A stretch of 64,000 bases of DNA from Allocoprococcus sp004560705 (GCF_052065755.1 NZ_JBQHTK010000008.1:17777-81776), one strand, 5' to 3'; positions 17,212 through 26,232 are shown, counted from the first letter of the stretch. Notes: generated by a model not told the origin, from the letters alone. Program-made: numbers and translations.

Positions 17212-18129
17212 CTAATAATCAAATTTACCATCATTTTTTTCTTCCAACGCTCTAATCAAATAATATGTATATTCACAATACGGCACATCTATTCCATATT
17301 CTTTGCCCATTCGTATCATTTCTCCGGCAAACATTTCAATTTCTGTATGACGCCCCGCATCCAGATCCTGCAGTGTAGAAAATCTTGCATCTGCTTTCAC
17401 TCCCCGGAAAAGCACAACTCTCTCTGTAAGAGGAATTCCTTTGGCATGAGCTACATTTGCCACTTCTTTCCAAAGCCGTTCTGCAATCGCATATACACTT
17501 TTACTGTCTTTATACGCATTGAATCCCACTCCAAGAATAGCCTGCGGAAGATTCTGTGAAATGTTGCTTGCATATTTTATCCACATATCCAGCACAATAT
17601 CTTCCATAACATGGCAGCCAAGTCCTGCACTTTTCAGCAATTGTTCCACAGCCAATACTCTTTCTGTCGGCTCTCTGGTCCCTTTCTCTCCAATATAAAC
17701 CCCAGCTGTATGCTCCTCGGAAAATGTGATCCGGTTTCCTTCCCTCACCGATGCAATCCGCATAACCGCATACAGCATATGCTCCATACCTATCACTTTT
17801 CCAATTATTTCTTCAGAGCTCACCCCATTAAGCAAGCTGATGACGATGGTATGTTCATCAACAATGTTCCGAATATCTTCCAGGATCCCCTGCAACGCAT
17901 CTTGTTTACATGATACCAGCAGCAGATCCACTCCTTTTGCTGCTTCCGGCTCCTTTACATGCAGTGAATACTTCTTTCCGTTTATGACAATTCCGTCTCT
18001 TTCCAATCGTTCTTTCCGTTCGTCACTGGCTATAACACAGAAATGATCCCCCATCTTTTCTGAAAGTCCCCATATAAAATATGCTCCTACCGCGCCAGCT
18101 CCCAGAAGCGCTACTCTTTGTATTTCCAT
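17212..18129 (-). CDS. 2-dehydropantoate 2-reductase family protein
   Basis: 305 residues. N-terminal Rossmann domain with LLGAGAVGAYFIWGL (NADP-binding) and the LLLVSCKQ strand with the family Lys; C-terminal helical domain with DMWIKYASNISQN, matching the conserved Lys-Asn-Asn-type active-site region of ketopantoate reductase, and a late RHTEIEMFAGEM block (typical TEIDxLNG). It would reduce ketopantoate to pantoate in CoA synthesis, but paralogues with other substrates are common. GGAGG lies unusually far (16 bases) before the ATG. No panB or panC is nearby. Confidence 0.82.
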   Translation of the reverse strand: MEIQRVALLGAGAVGAYFIWGLSEKMGDHFCVIASDERKERLERDGIVINGKKYSLHVKEPEAAKGVDLLLVSCKQDALQGILEDIRNIVDEHTIVISLLNGVSSEEIIGKVIGMEHMLYAVMRIASVREGNRITFSEEHTAGVYIGEKGTREPTERVLAVEQLLKSAGLGCHVMEDIVLDMWIKYASNISQNLPQAILGVGFNAYKDSKSVYAIAERLWKEVANVAHAKGIPLTERVVLFRGVKADARFSTLQDLDAGRHTEIEMFAGEMIRMGKEYGIDVPYCEYTYYLIRALEEKNDGKFDY

Positions 18130-18246
18130 ATTTCTATGTTCTTTACCTCCATCTTTATCCCGAAACTATCTGCTCTTTACTTCAAACACTGTAATTATAC
18201 TACATTCTATAAAATAGAGTAAACCTAAGGAATCTTAAACATTTAT

Positions 18247-18288
18247 AAAAAAACAGCCATTACCTTTTTGTAATGGCTGTTTTTTTAT
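18247..18288 (-). terminator. strong terminator of an unannotated minus-strand transcript
   Basis: AAAAAAACAGCCATTAC pairs perfectly with GTAATGGCTGTTTTTTT around a short CTTTTT loop. No protein gene ends here on either strand: the nearest minus-strand gene starts 118 bases further on. It therefore marks the 3' end of the RNA described at 18247-19215. Confidence 0.9.
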
Positions 18289-19215
18289 ATTAAGTTGTTA
18301 TAATCTTCTTTTATCGGAGGAATCAATCTTTCATTCCTGTTCCTATGTTTATATATTTTATATAATTTAAAGCTCCGGACTATCGTCTTTCATACCTGAT
18401 TTATAACTTCCAACTACTTTTTTATAAATATCCCTTTGTTATTCTTATCTATAATTTCATCTATGATTATTGGTGCCTTTTTCAATCATTCATATTTGAT
18501 AATTATTCCGTCTATAACTGATATCTACTTTCATTTTCTATTTATAAATCATCGATATCTGCTATCTGATGTTTCTTTACACATCTTATAGCTCTTTAAA
18601 TTATTGTGGTATTTTTCTCAATATGTCTGCAAATTCTGAATCTTTTAATCTTTATTCCAGCTTCTATATCTCTCCGATATATTTTATCATTTCTTTTTAT
18701 CTCTGCCGGTTAAAATCTATGGTAAAGGCTCATCTCACAGGAACTTTCATTTGCCATACCACTAACATATTGAATTGTAAATTCTGAATTGTCCAACGGT
18801 CAAAGCCTCCTTCCTTTCCAACTCTTTGTCCAAAATTTTTATAAGATATCTGATACTTTCAAAATAAATTTCTTTTACTCATCGAATACTGTAAGTTTTT
18901 TATTAAATATAAGTTTTATCAGAAGCTAAATTAAAATTTTCTCTTAATATTTATGAATCATCAATTTTAAAAATTAGATTTTATACACCCCACCTACAAA
19001 ACTCTCATAAATAAAATGTATACTCGCTTTCTTAAAACTTTCAAATCTTCAAATACTAATTATTCTTTTAATCCTTTTCCGATCTCATCTCTTATATTTT
19101 CTTTTATACTCTTGGCGAGTATAATAAATTCGTAAAAGAAAAAATATTTATTAGTAAAAAATTCTTTTTTGAAATTCCCTTTCTCGTCAGGAACTTCTTT
19201 TCTTTTGGATTGATT
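18247..19215 (-). ncRNA. candidate large structured non-coding RNA (about 960 nt)
   Basis: An AT-rich stretch of 1.3 kb without a credible gene is bounded on the minus strand by a consensus promoter (19218-19246) and a strong terminator (18247-18288). Within it several stable helices are visible: 19171-19197 (8-bp hairpin), 19104-19124 (TTATACTC/GAGTATAA, 5-base loop), 18949-18956 with 19005-19012, 18849-18855 with 18917-18923 and 18561-18592 (two 5-bp stems). The 5' segment AATCAATC (19215-19208) is complementary to GATTGATT near the 3' end (18328-18321), though part of it may lie before the transcription start. Size and layout recall giant bacterial RNAs such as ROOL, GOLLD or OLE, but I cannot place it in a family. 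A decayed gene is the alternative. Confidence 0.5.
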
Positions 19216-19217
19216 AA

Positions 19218-19246
19218 ATAATACCACCTCAATGTATATTTGTCAA
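19218..19246 (-). promoter_or_regulatory. consensus promoter for the candidate RNA
   Basis: Minus-strand TTGACA (19246-19241), 17-base spacer, TATTAT (19223-19218). It points leftward into the gene-free region; the purF homologue starts in the opposite direction 270 bases away. Confidence 0.75.
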
Positions 19247-19514
19247 TACTATTTTGAAATTATTTTTAAGTTAATTTATAATTTGTTATTTGTGCACTAT
19301 TTTTCATACAATTTATACTTTTTATTAAATTTAACAGTTTTCCAATTCACAGAGCTTATCAACATCATAGAATGTTTTTTCCCAATTATTGTATTTTTTA
19401 TAGTTATCACCTATTTTTTATTTTTCATTTTGTAAAATTCATGTTAAACTGTTTTCGTAGGATTTTCGACATACTCCTACGTGTCTTTTTGAAACAGGAA
19501 AGGAGAACTTAATT
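19247..19514 (+). promoter_or_regulatory. leader region of the purF homologue with terminator-like hairpin
   Basis: CGTAGGA (19456-19462) pairs with TCCTACG (19475-19481), followed after four bases by TTTTT. It lies just before the ribosome site and resembles a weak attenuator. A possible promoter is TTGTAT (19389-19394), 17 bases, TATTTT (19412-19417). No purine (PurR or guanine/adenine riboswitch) signature was recognised. The rest of the stretch is plain AT-rich DNA. Confidence 0.4.
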
Positions 19515-20924
19515 ATGGGAGGTTTTTTTGGTGTTGCCTCAAAGTCTGAATGTGCTCTGGATTTGTTTTATGGAATAGATTATCATTCTCACCTGGGGAC
19601 AAGACGTGGAGGAATGGCTACTCACGGGGAAGAAGGCTTCAACCGTGCAATTCATAATATTGAGAATTCGCCATTCAGAACAAAATTTGACAAAGATGTA
19701 GACGATATGAAGGGGAATATCGGAATCGGATGTATTTCCGATTTTGAGCCACAGCCGCTTTTGATCCAGTCTCATATCGGCAGTTTTGCAATTACGACTG
19801 TCGGCAAAATCAACAACGCTGATCAGCTTATGAAACTGGTATACGAAAAAGGGCATGCGCATTTTCAGGAAATGACGAACGGGCAGGTAAATGCTACTGA
19901 ACTGATTGCAGCCTTAATCAGTATGCGTGATTCTTATGTAGAAGGTATCCGTTATGTCCAGTCTCTGGTCGACGGCTCTATGACCCTGCTTCTCATGACA
20001 CCGGAAGGCATCTATGCCGCCCGTGATCTTCACGGACGTACTCCAGTTGTAATCGGGAAAAAAGACGACGGATATTGTGTTTCTTTCGAAAGTTTTGCTT
20101 ATATCAATCTTGGTTATACCGATTACAAGGAACTAGGCCCCGGTGAAATCGTTTATATTACCCCGGAGAGTGTGGAAACTGTAAGCCCGGCATGTGATCA
20201 AATGCGTATCTGCTCTTTCCTCTGGGTTTACTATGGATATCCGACCTCTTCTTATGAAGGTGTAAATGTAGAACAGATGCGTTATAAATGCGGAAGTCTT
20301 CTTGCCAAACGTGATGCCGGAACAGTAGAACCCGATATCGTTGCCGGTGTTCCGGATTCCGGTATTGCACATGCGATCGGCTATGCAAATGAATCCGGCA
20401 TTCCATATGCAAGACCGTTTATTAAGTATACCCCAACTTGGCCGCGTTCTTTTATGCCTACCAATCAAAAACAGCGTGATCTGATCGCGCGTATGAAACT
20501 GATTCCGGTTCACGATCTGATCGAAGATCGTAAGTTACTTCTGATCGATGACTCGATCGTCCGTGGAACGCAGCTCAGGGAAACAACGGAATTCCTTTAT
20601 CAGAGCGGTGCGAAAGAAGTACATGTCCGTCCGGCGTGTCCGCCGCTTTTGTATGGATGTAAATATTTGAATTTCTCACGTTCTAAATCAGAGCTTGATC
20701 TGATCACACGCCGTATTATCCGCGAGTGGGAAGGCGACAATGATGTCAATGTACTGAGTGAATATGCGGATCCGAACAGTGACCGCTATGCAAAGATGCT
20801 GGATGAGATTTGTAGGATTCAGAATTTTACTTCGCTGAGATATCATAGACTGGATGACCTGATCGAATCGATTGGGTTGGATGCTTGTAAGGTTTGTACG
20901 TATTGTTTTGATGGTCGGGAATAA
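19515..20924 (+). CDS. amidophosphoribosyltransferase homologue lacking the catalytic Cys
   Basis: 469 residues, PurF-like along its whole length: an N-terminal Ntn glutaminase fold (YHSHLGTRRGGMA, ARDLHGRTPVVIG) and a C-terminal phosphoribosyltransferase domain with the PRPP loop LLLIDDSIVRGTQ, plus PDSGIAHA and Cys residues placed like the Fe-S ligands of Bacillus PurF (CSFLW, RPACPP, CKVCTYC). But it begins MGGFFGVASK: the Cys that becomes the N-terminal nucleophile in PurF (CGxFG) is replaced by Gly, with no upstream start offering one. It may use ammonia, depend on another glutaminase, or be regulatory. AAAGGAG lies about 9 bases before ATG. No other pur genes are nearby. Confidence 0.85.
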   Translation: MGGFFGVASKSECALDLFYGIDYHSHLGTRRGGMATHGEEGFNRAIHNIENSPFRTKFDKDVDDMKGNIGIGCISDFEPQPLLIQSHIGSFAITTVGKINNADQLMKLVYEKGHAHFQEMTNGQVNATELIAALISMRDSYVEGIRYVQSLVDGSMTLLLMTPEGIYAARDLHGRTPVVIGKKDDGYCVSFESFAYINLGYTDYKELGPGEIVYITPESVETVSPACDQMRICSFLWVYYGYPTSSYEGVNVEQMRYKCGSLLAKRDAGTVEPDIVAGVPDSGIAHAIGYANESGIPYARPFIKYTPTWPRSFMPTNQKQRDLIARMKLIPVHDLIEDRKLLLIDDSIVRGTQLRETTEFLYQSGAKEVHVRPACPPLLYGCKYLNFSRSKSELDLITRRIIREWEGDNDVNVLSEYADPNSDRYAKMLDEICRIQNFTSLRYHRLDDLIESIGLDACKVCTYCFDGRE

Positions 20925-20941
20925 GGTTGTGGTCGCGGGGG

Positions 20942-21118
20942 GCGCAGGAGGGGATGCATTGCTCCAACGCTCTGGTCCCTGCGACTCGGGACTTCAGAAT
21001 GTAACAAAAAGGCAGGATGTTCGCCAAATGTGGCTCGCATCCTGTCTTTTTTAACATTCTGATAGTCTCGATTCTCCGGGCCCGCCGCTTAACTTCCGCA
21101 ATGCATCCCCTCCTGCGC
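20942..21118. repeat. long inverted repeat enclosing the terminator after the purF homologue
   Basis: A 21-base sequence at 20942-20962 (core GCAGGAGGGGATGCATTG) recurs as its exact reverse complement at 21098-21118. The arms are 135 bases apart and enclose the terminator at 21004-21053. The DNA here is far more GC-rich than its surroundings, which suggests an inserted intergenic element. Confidence 0.7.
21004..21053 (+). terminator. terminator of the purF homologue
   Basis: AGGCAGGATG pairs with CATCCTGTCT, with extra pairing inside, followed by a T6 run; 80 bases after the stop codon. Confidence 0.8.
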
Positions 21119-21193
21119 TCCCGCTTTTCAACTTTAGTCCCTGGGGGGTAGGGGTTGTGTGGGGAAGGCTGAGGTTTGACGCGGCGGTGGTGT

Positions 21194-21310
21194 GGTGTGA
21201 CGACTCTGCGAGCGTCACACCGGGGGAGGTTTTGTTTTTTGGTGGCGGCTCTTCGAGCGCACTTTGAGGTTGTGATTTTTGGGGGGGCGGCTCTGATGAG
21301 CGCCTCCCGG
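21194..21310. repeat. three consecutive related stem-loops
   Basis: Hairpins at 21194-21221 (GGTGTGACG/CGTCACACC, perfect 9 bp), 21241-21263 and 21283-21310 share the core CG(A/G)CTC-N4-GAGCG and lie 45-50 bases apart in a G-rich, gene-free stretch after the stop of the beta-propeller gene. None has a good U run for the minus strand. They may form a multi-hairpin 3' end or come from repeat expansion. Confidence 0.6.
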
Positions 21311-21316
21311 ATGATT

Positions 21317-23272
21317 TTATATCAGCAGGTCATCGATTTTGGTGTAGTCTCCGATCTGGTAGCTTTCTATGGCGTTTCCTTTGACAATGTAGAGGCGGTC
21401 GTTTATGTAGATGCCTCGGGCGGTCATCCAGGAGTTGCCGTTGACTTCTTCTTGCATTTCGAGGTTGAAGCCGTTGGTTTTGTCGTATTGGAAAATGTAG
21501 TACATTTCCTGGTTGCCGTATGCGGAGAAGCCGATCATGTTTTTGTTGTGATCGATGAGGACTGCGCGGTAATCGTAGAAGACGTCGGAATAGTAGGACT
21601 CTTTCATTGTGTATTTGTGTATTTCTTTGACGTCTTTCGGATTGGAGATGTCGAACATGGATATTTTCATGCCGTTTGTCGTTCCGGATTCTTCGTCGGC
21701 GTCCATTCCGATTCCGAGGAGGAGGTTGTCACCGTAAAAGTGCAGGTATTCTGAAAATCCCGGGATTTTGAGGGTTCCTATGATTTCCGGATTTTCGGGA
21801 TCGGAGAGGTCTACGCTGAAGAGGGGATCGGTCTGGCGGAAGGTCACGAAGTATCCGGTATCTCCCATGAATCTTGCGGAGTAAATGGTTTCTCCTTCGG
21901 CAAGATCTGTAATTTGTCCTATGATTTCCAATTTATTGTTTAAAACATAGACGGCATTCGTTGTCTCTGTTGCACCGTCAATCGTCGCAACAATACGTAG
22001 ATTACCGTTATATTCGTCGATGCTGAAGGAATCATTCAAGTAACCGTTGATTTTGCCCTGAGCCTCGCCGGTGAGTACACCGTCTTTGTATGAAATTCTT
22101 CGGATCATAGTCTGATTTACATTTTCAAAAACAGTCCTTGCAAGTACGCTTGAACGTGTATTCTCATAAACATAGATGTTGTTTCCGCTCACATAGCATT
22201 CGCTGAATTCGGACAATACCGCTTTCTGATCCACGATTTTTCTCGGGTCATCTGCTTTGACGGAGCAAACGACCAGATACTGGGTTGCCGCTTTTGCCGG
22301 AGGAAGATAAATATCTTGGTCGGCAATAAAGCTTCCATTCACCTGAGGCACGTAAGCAACTTTATCATTTTTTCCTCCATCCGTGTAAGCGTAGAAATTA
22401 CTGAAGATATACAGATAGCCATCTACATACCTGGAACTATGATACCTTCCGCTCTGTTCCAGGCTCGCTTTCAGCTTGGGATTGCTTACATCAGAAATAT
22501 CATACGTATCCAGATAGGCCTTTTCTGTATCGTAAAACGTCTCATCTGTGTCGATTATCACATCGTAAGTATTACCGAGTACAAAAAGCTGATTCCCGTC
22601 AACGTAGAACTCACTGATCTGCGTATTTTCTCTCGCTTTTATCGTTCCGGCAATTTTCATCTGTTCGTTCCGGGTATCAACGATCGCTATTTCCATGGCG
22701 TTGTCCTTCAGAGCGTAGAGATAGGTTCCGTCTGTCTTGACAATATCTGCTTCTCCGACTCCTTCTGTCCGCACATTCGTATCGGAGTATCCTTCTCCCG
22801 GCATCGCCCTGTCGGATTCCATACTGGCTGCACTGTCCGTACTGCTCGATTTCTCGACCGCACCATACCATGCGGCACCGTCACCGAAACCAGCATCATA
22901 CCTTCCATTTTCTTCTCTTAAAGCTGTGTTATAACTCTCCAGATATTCATACACTTGATCGTAATCTTCCGCCGATGCGATCTCAGTATTGATCCGGAAT
23001 TCTCCTTTACTGTTTTTTCTCGCACTTTCTCCTGATGTAACGATTCCCAAACCATTTTCAGATCCACTCAGGGAATGAACCACTGCTCCTGCCAGCAGAA
23101 CCAGTGCCACGCTCGCTGCGGCAAGTCCATAAGTATAAGATCGTTTCCACCTCTTTACCTTCTTTTTCTCCAAAAGTTTTTGTATATTCTCCGGCTGCAG
23201 GCTTTCCGGAACTTCTATATCCTTCGTCGCATCGTTGATTTTATCAAGAATTTCTTTTTCCTGTCTTGTCAT
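21317..23272 (-). CDS. membrane-anchored secreted beta-propeller protein
   Basis: 651 residues. The N-terminal 45 residues are helical and cytoplasmic (EKEILDKINDATKDIEVPESLQ), then basic residues and one membrane segment (YTYGLAAASVALVLLAGAVVHSL), and the remaining 570 residues are extracellular with repeated strands such as DIVKTDGTYLYALKDNAMEIAIVD, the layout of the secreted beta-propeller family (Pfam Beta_propel). It starts 27 bases after the ECF sigma gene, GGGAGAAGG precedes its ATG, and its cytoplasmic N-terminus is placed like an anti-sigma domain, so it may restrain and report to that sigma factor. This role is inferred. Confidence 0.85.
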   Translation of the reverse strand: MTRQEKEILDKINDATKDIEVPESLQPENIQKLLEKKKVKRWKRSYTYGLAAASVALVLLAGAVVHSLSGSENGLGIVTSGESARKNSKGEFRINTEIASAEDYDQVYEYLESYNTALREENGRYDAGFGDGAAWYGAVEKSSSTDSAASMESDRAMPGEGYSDTNVRTEGVGEADIVKTDGTYLYALKDNAMEIAIVDTRNEQMKIAGTIKARENTQISEFYVDGNQLFVLGNTYDVIIDTDETFYDTEKAYLDTYDISDVSNPKLKASLEQSGRYHSSRYVDGYLYIFSNFYAYTDGGKNDKVAYVPQVNGSFIADQDIYLPPAKAATQYLVVCSVKADDPRKIVDQKAVLSEFSECYVSGNNIYVYENTRSSVLARTVFENVNQTMIRRISYKDGVLTGEAQGKINGYLNDSFSIDEYNGNLRIVATIDGATETTNAVYVLNNKLEIIGQITDLAEGETIYSARFMGDTGYFVTFRQTDPLFSVDLSDPENPEIIGTLKIPGFSEYLHFYGDNLLLGIGMDADEESGTTNGMKISMFDISNPKDVKEIHKYTMKESYYSDVFYDYRAVLIDHNKNMIGFSAYGNQEMYYIFQYDKTNGFNLEMQEEVNGNSWMTARGIYINDRLYIVKGNAIESYQIGDYTKIDDLLI

Positions 23273-23299
23273 AATGCCTTCTCCCTTCGATTATTATTC

Positions 23300-23797
23300 T
23301 TATGCCTTCACGCAGTCTTTGTTGTCGGGCGGGCCGCATAATACGATTCTCATCTTTTCCAGCGCTCTCTTCCTCTTGGATCGCACCGTACTGGAATTCA
23401 GTTTATACATTTTTCCGATTTCTGCACTGTTATATCCGGCAAAAACGGAAAGTGCCACAATAAACTGCTCTTCTTCCGAGAGTATAAAAAAAGCTTTTCT
23501 CACGTCTTCTGTTATCTGATCGGTAAAATCTTCCGATGCATGTTCTTCCTCAATCGGCACTTCGGTACGTTCTTTTGCCTTTAATTTCTTTTTACATACA
23601 TTGGCAAGAATTTGGAAAATCCACGAGCGAAATGCCTCTTCTTTCCGCAGCTTATGTACGTTTTCATATGCCAGAAGTACAGATTCGCTGACTGTATCTT
23701 CTGCATCATGTGAATTCTTCATCATACACAATGCAAAACGATACATATCTTTGTAAACTAATTTATATAATTCAGTGAATTGCTTCGCATCAATCAC
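23300..23797 (-). CDS. ECF-type RNA polymerase sigma factor
   Basis: 165 residues from the GTG at 23797, which has GGAGG 8 bases upstream; an upstream extension to 23923 is open but has no ribosome site. Region 2 is seen in FTELYKLVYKDMYRFALCMM and AEDTVSESVLLAYENV, region 4 in LSEEEQFIVALSVFAGYNSAEIGKMYKLNSSTVRSKRKRALEKM cut by parts. Such factors direct RNA polymerase to stress or envelope genes. It forms an operon with the beta-propeller membrane protein. Confidence 0.88.
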   Translation of the reverse strand: MIDAKQFTELYKLVYKDMYRFALCMMKNSHDAEDTVSESVLLAYENVHKLRKEEAFRSWIFQILANVCKKKLKAKERTEVPIEEEHASEDFTDQITEDVRKAFFILSEEEQFIVALSVFAGYNSAEIGKMYKLNSSTVRSKRKRALEKMRIVLCGPPDNKDCVKA

Positions 23798-23883
23798 CGC
23801 TGCTCCCTCCTCCCTTGAAAGTCGACTTCTATTTATTAGAGTAAATAAAAGGGGCAAGTGTTGCAAGAAAAATAAATTTTTTC

Positions 23884-23919
23884 GAAAAAAGAAGCACCCC
23901 GATAAATGGAATGCTTCTC
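23884..23919 (-). terminator. terminator of the pyk-cdaR-aconitase operon
   Basis: Minus-strand AGAAGCA pairs with TGCTTCT, followed by TTTTTTCG, 20 bases after the stop at 23941. Confidence 0.8.
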
Positions 23920-23940
23920 TCACTTTATATTTTAGTTGTA

Positions 23941-26232
23941 TTACCCTCTATAGTAATTGATCAGACATCCTTTCAGGATGATCTCTCTTTCTACATCCGT
24001 CAGATCTCCTAACTTCAGTTCGATTTCTTTCAACTCATCACCGACAACATACGCCTTGATCACTGCTGCTTTCTCTTCGACAGCTTTTCTGACATCTGGT
24101 ACGAAGATGTAATCGCCATTCTTGAAGGAAAGTGCGGTATGATCTTCTTCTGTGATAAACGGAAGCATACCCCAGTTGATCAGATTTGAGCGGTATCTCT
24201 TGGTAGCATATTCGTTGGCAATATTTGCCCAACCACCAAGCACTTTCTGACAGGAAGCCGCCTGCTCACGCGCGGAACCGTCTCCAGGTTTTACAGCAAA
24301 AATCGTACTTCCTACACCCAGATTTCCTCTGCCTGCCTCCGGGAATTTTACATTTACCTTCTCCATAACAGACTTCATTTCCGGAAGTACATCCAGCGGG
24401 CAGGTTCCTGCTTCAATCGCTTTCTGTGCCTTCTGAACTTCTTTTGCCCTTCCCACATAAGCCGGATCCTTTCTGGAAAGTGCAAATTCTGCAAGTCCAA
24501 GCGGATTAGAACGGTAAGAAGATGTCTCTCCGGATGGAATCAGTTCGTCTGTTGTCGTTACCGGATCGTGAATCTCAGAAACCACTTTGAGAAGCAGATT
24601 TTCCGGAAGAGCACTCATCGCCGGCCAGTCCTTGATATTCGGGCCGAATTTGATTTCCACAGACGGATCTGCAACGCCGTGACTGTCAAATACACGGTTT
24701 GCATAAATGTTTTTATCAAAATGATAGGTCGGATTCTTATATTCTACATCCATCGCGGTAGCCGGTGTCAAGAATCCTTTATTTGCTGCGGTTGCCGCAA
24801 TGGAACGTGCATCCATCAGTGCTACGGATGCGATCTGTCCGCTCTGCAGCTTGCTTCCTTCACGGTTCGGGAAGTTTCTGGTAGAGTGTCGGATGGAGAA
24901 TGCATTATTGGCAGGTGTATCTCCTGCGCCGAAACATGGTCCACAGAATGCGGTCTTCACGATCGTTCCTGCTTCCATCAGTGTCGCAACTGCTCCATTT
25001 TTCACAAGTTCCATGTAAATTGGTGTACTTGCAGGGTAAACACTGAATGTAAATTCATCAGAACCAATATATTTTCCTTTGATGATATCTGCTGCAGCGC
25101 AGATATTTTCAAAACCGCCGCCCGCGCATCCTGCAATAATACCCTGATCTACATAGAGCTTTCCGTCTACCACTTTGCTCTGCAGTGAATAATCCACTGC
25201 ACCATCAAGACTTACAAGGGCTCTCTGTTCTACATCATGAAGCACGTCTGCAAGATTTGCATTGACCTCATCAATGGTATATACATTGGATGGATGGAAC
25301 GGCATCGCGATCATCGGACGGATTTCGCTCAGATTCACATAAACCAGTCCGTCATAGTAGGTCACTGCTCCCGGGTTCAGTTCTTTGTATTCTCCGACTC
25401 TTCCATGAATATCGTAGAATTCTTTGATCTTCTCGTCGGTTCTCCAGATTGAGGACAGACAAGTGGTCTCTGTAGTCATGACATCGATTCCGATACGGAA
25501 ATCTGCACTCAGTTTGCTAACTCCGGGTCCCACAAATTCCATCACTTTATTATTAACATAGCCATTTCCGAATGTCGCGCCGATGATTGCAAGTGCAACA
25601 TCCTGCGGTCCTACGCCTTTGATCGGTTCCCCGTCAAGATAAATCGCCACAACACCCGGCATTTTGATATCATAGGTCTTATTCAGCAGCTGTTTTACCA
25701 GCTCCGGTCCGCCTTCGCCCATCGCCATCGTACCAAGCGCTCCGTAGCGGGTATGACTGTCTGAACCAAGAATCATCTTACCGCCGCCTGCAAGCATTTC
25801 CCTTGCATACTGATGGATGACGGCCTGATGAGGCGGAACGTAGACACCGCCGTATTTCTTTGCGCAGGTAAGGCCAAACATATGGTCATCTTCATTAATC
25901 GTTCCTCCAACCGCACACAGGCTGTTATGGCAGTTCGTCAGAACATACGGAATCGGGAATTTCTCAAGGCCGGAAGCACGCGCCGTCTGAATGATTCCGA
26001 CAAATGTAATATCGTGGGAAGTCAGCTTGTCAAACTTAATCTGAAGCCGTTCCATATTTCCGGAAGTATTGTGTGCCTTCAGTATTCCATACGCCATGGT
26101 CTGCTGTGCAGCTTCCTGCTTCGTGATCTGAGTTCCTGTCTTACTTTTTACTGCCTCCAAAGCATCCGGTGCGTCCGGAATAATTTCCATACCATTTACA
26201 AGATACGCACCACCATCATACAATTTCACCAT
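23941..26232 (-). CDS. aconitase-family hydratase
   Basis: 763 residues. Aconitase superfamily: GSDSHTRYGALGTMAMGEGG is the substrate/cofactor block, and IIAGCAGGG and AFCGPCFGAGD supply the three Cys of the 4Fe-4S cluster; the swivel domain follows with RSNLINWGMLPF. It would interconvert citrate and isocitrate or a related tricarboxylic acid; the length and the odd TTCLSSIW segment differ from the usual AcnA, so substrate is not certain. ATG 26232 has AGGAG 8 bases upstream; a GTG at 26241 overlaps that site. It is the last gene of an apparent operon after pyk and cdaR. Confidence 0.85.
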   Translation of the reverse strand: MVKLYDGGAYLVNGMEIIPDAPDALEAVKSKTGTQITKQEAAQQTMAYGILKAHNTSGNMERLQIKFDKLTSHDITFVGIIQTARASGLEKFPIPYVLTNCHNSLCAVGGTINEDDHMFGLTCAKKYGGVYVPPHQAVIHQYAREMLAGGGKMILGSDSHTRYGALGTMAMGEGGPELVKQLLNKTYDIKMPGVVAIYLDGEPIKGVGPQDVALAIIGATFGNGYVNNKVMEFVGPGVSKLSADFRIGIDVMTTETTCLSSIWRTDEKIKEFYDIHGRVGEYKELNPGAVTYYDGLVYVNLSEIRPMIAMPFHPSNVYTIDEVNANLADVLHDVEQRALVSLDGAVDYSLQSKVVDGKLYVDQGIIAGCAGGGFENICAAADIIKGKYIGSDEFTFSVYPASTPIYMELVKNGAVATLMEAGTIVKTAFCGPCFGAGDTPANNAFSIRHSTRNFPNREGSKLQSGQIASVALMDARSIAATAANKGFLTPATAMDVEYKNPTYHFDKNIYANRVFDSHGVADPSVEIKFGPNIKDWPAMSALPENLLLKVVSEIHDPVTTTDELIPSGETSSYRSNPLGLAEFALSRKDPAYVGRAKEVQKAQKAIEAGTCPLDVLPEMKSVMEKVNVKFPEAGRGNLGVGSTIFAVKPGDGSAREQAASCQKVLGGWANIANEYATKRYRSNLINWGMLPFITEEDHTALSFKNGDYIFVPDVRKAVEEKAAVIKAYVVGDELKEIELKLGDLTDVEREIILKGCLINYYRG

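Noticed and set aside
19045..19222. 57-codon minus-strand frame (VVLFNQSKRKE...)
   Set aside because: Its start lies on the -10 box of the promoter, so it would not be transcribed from its start codon; no ribosome site.
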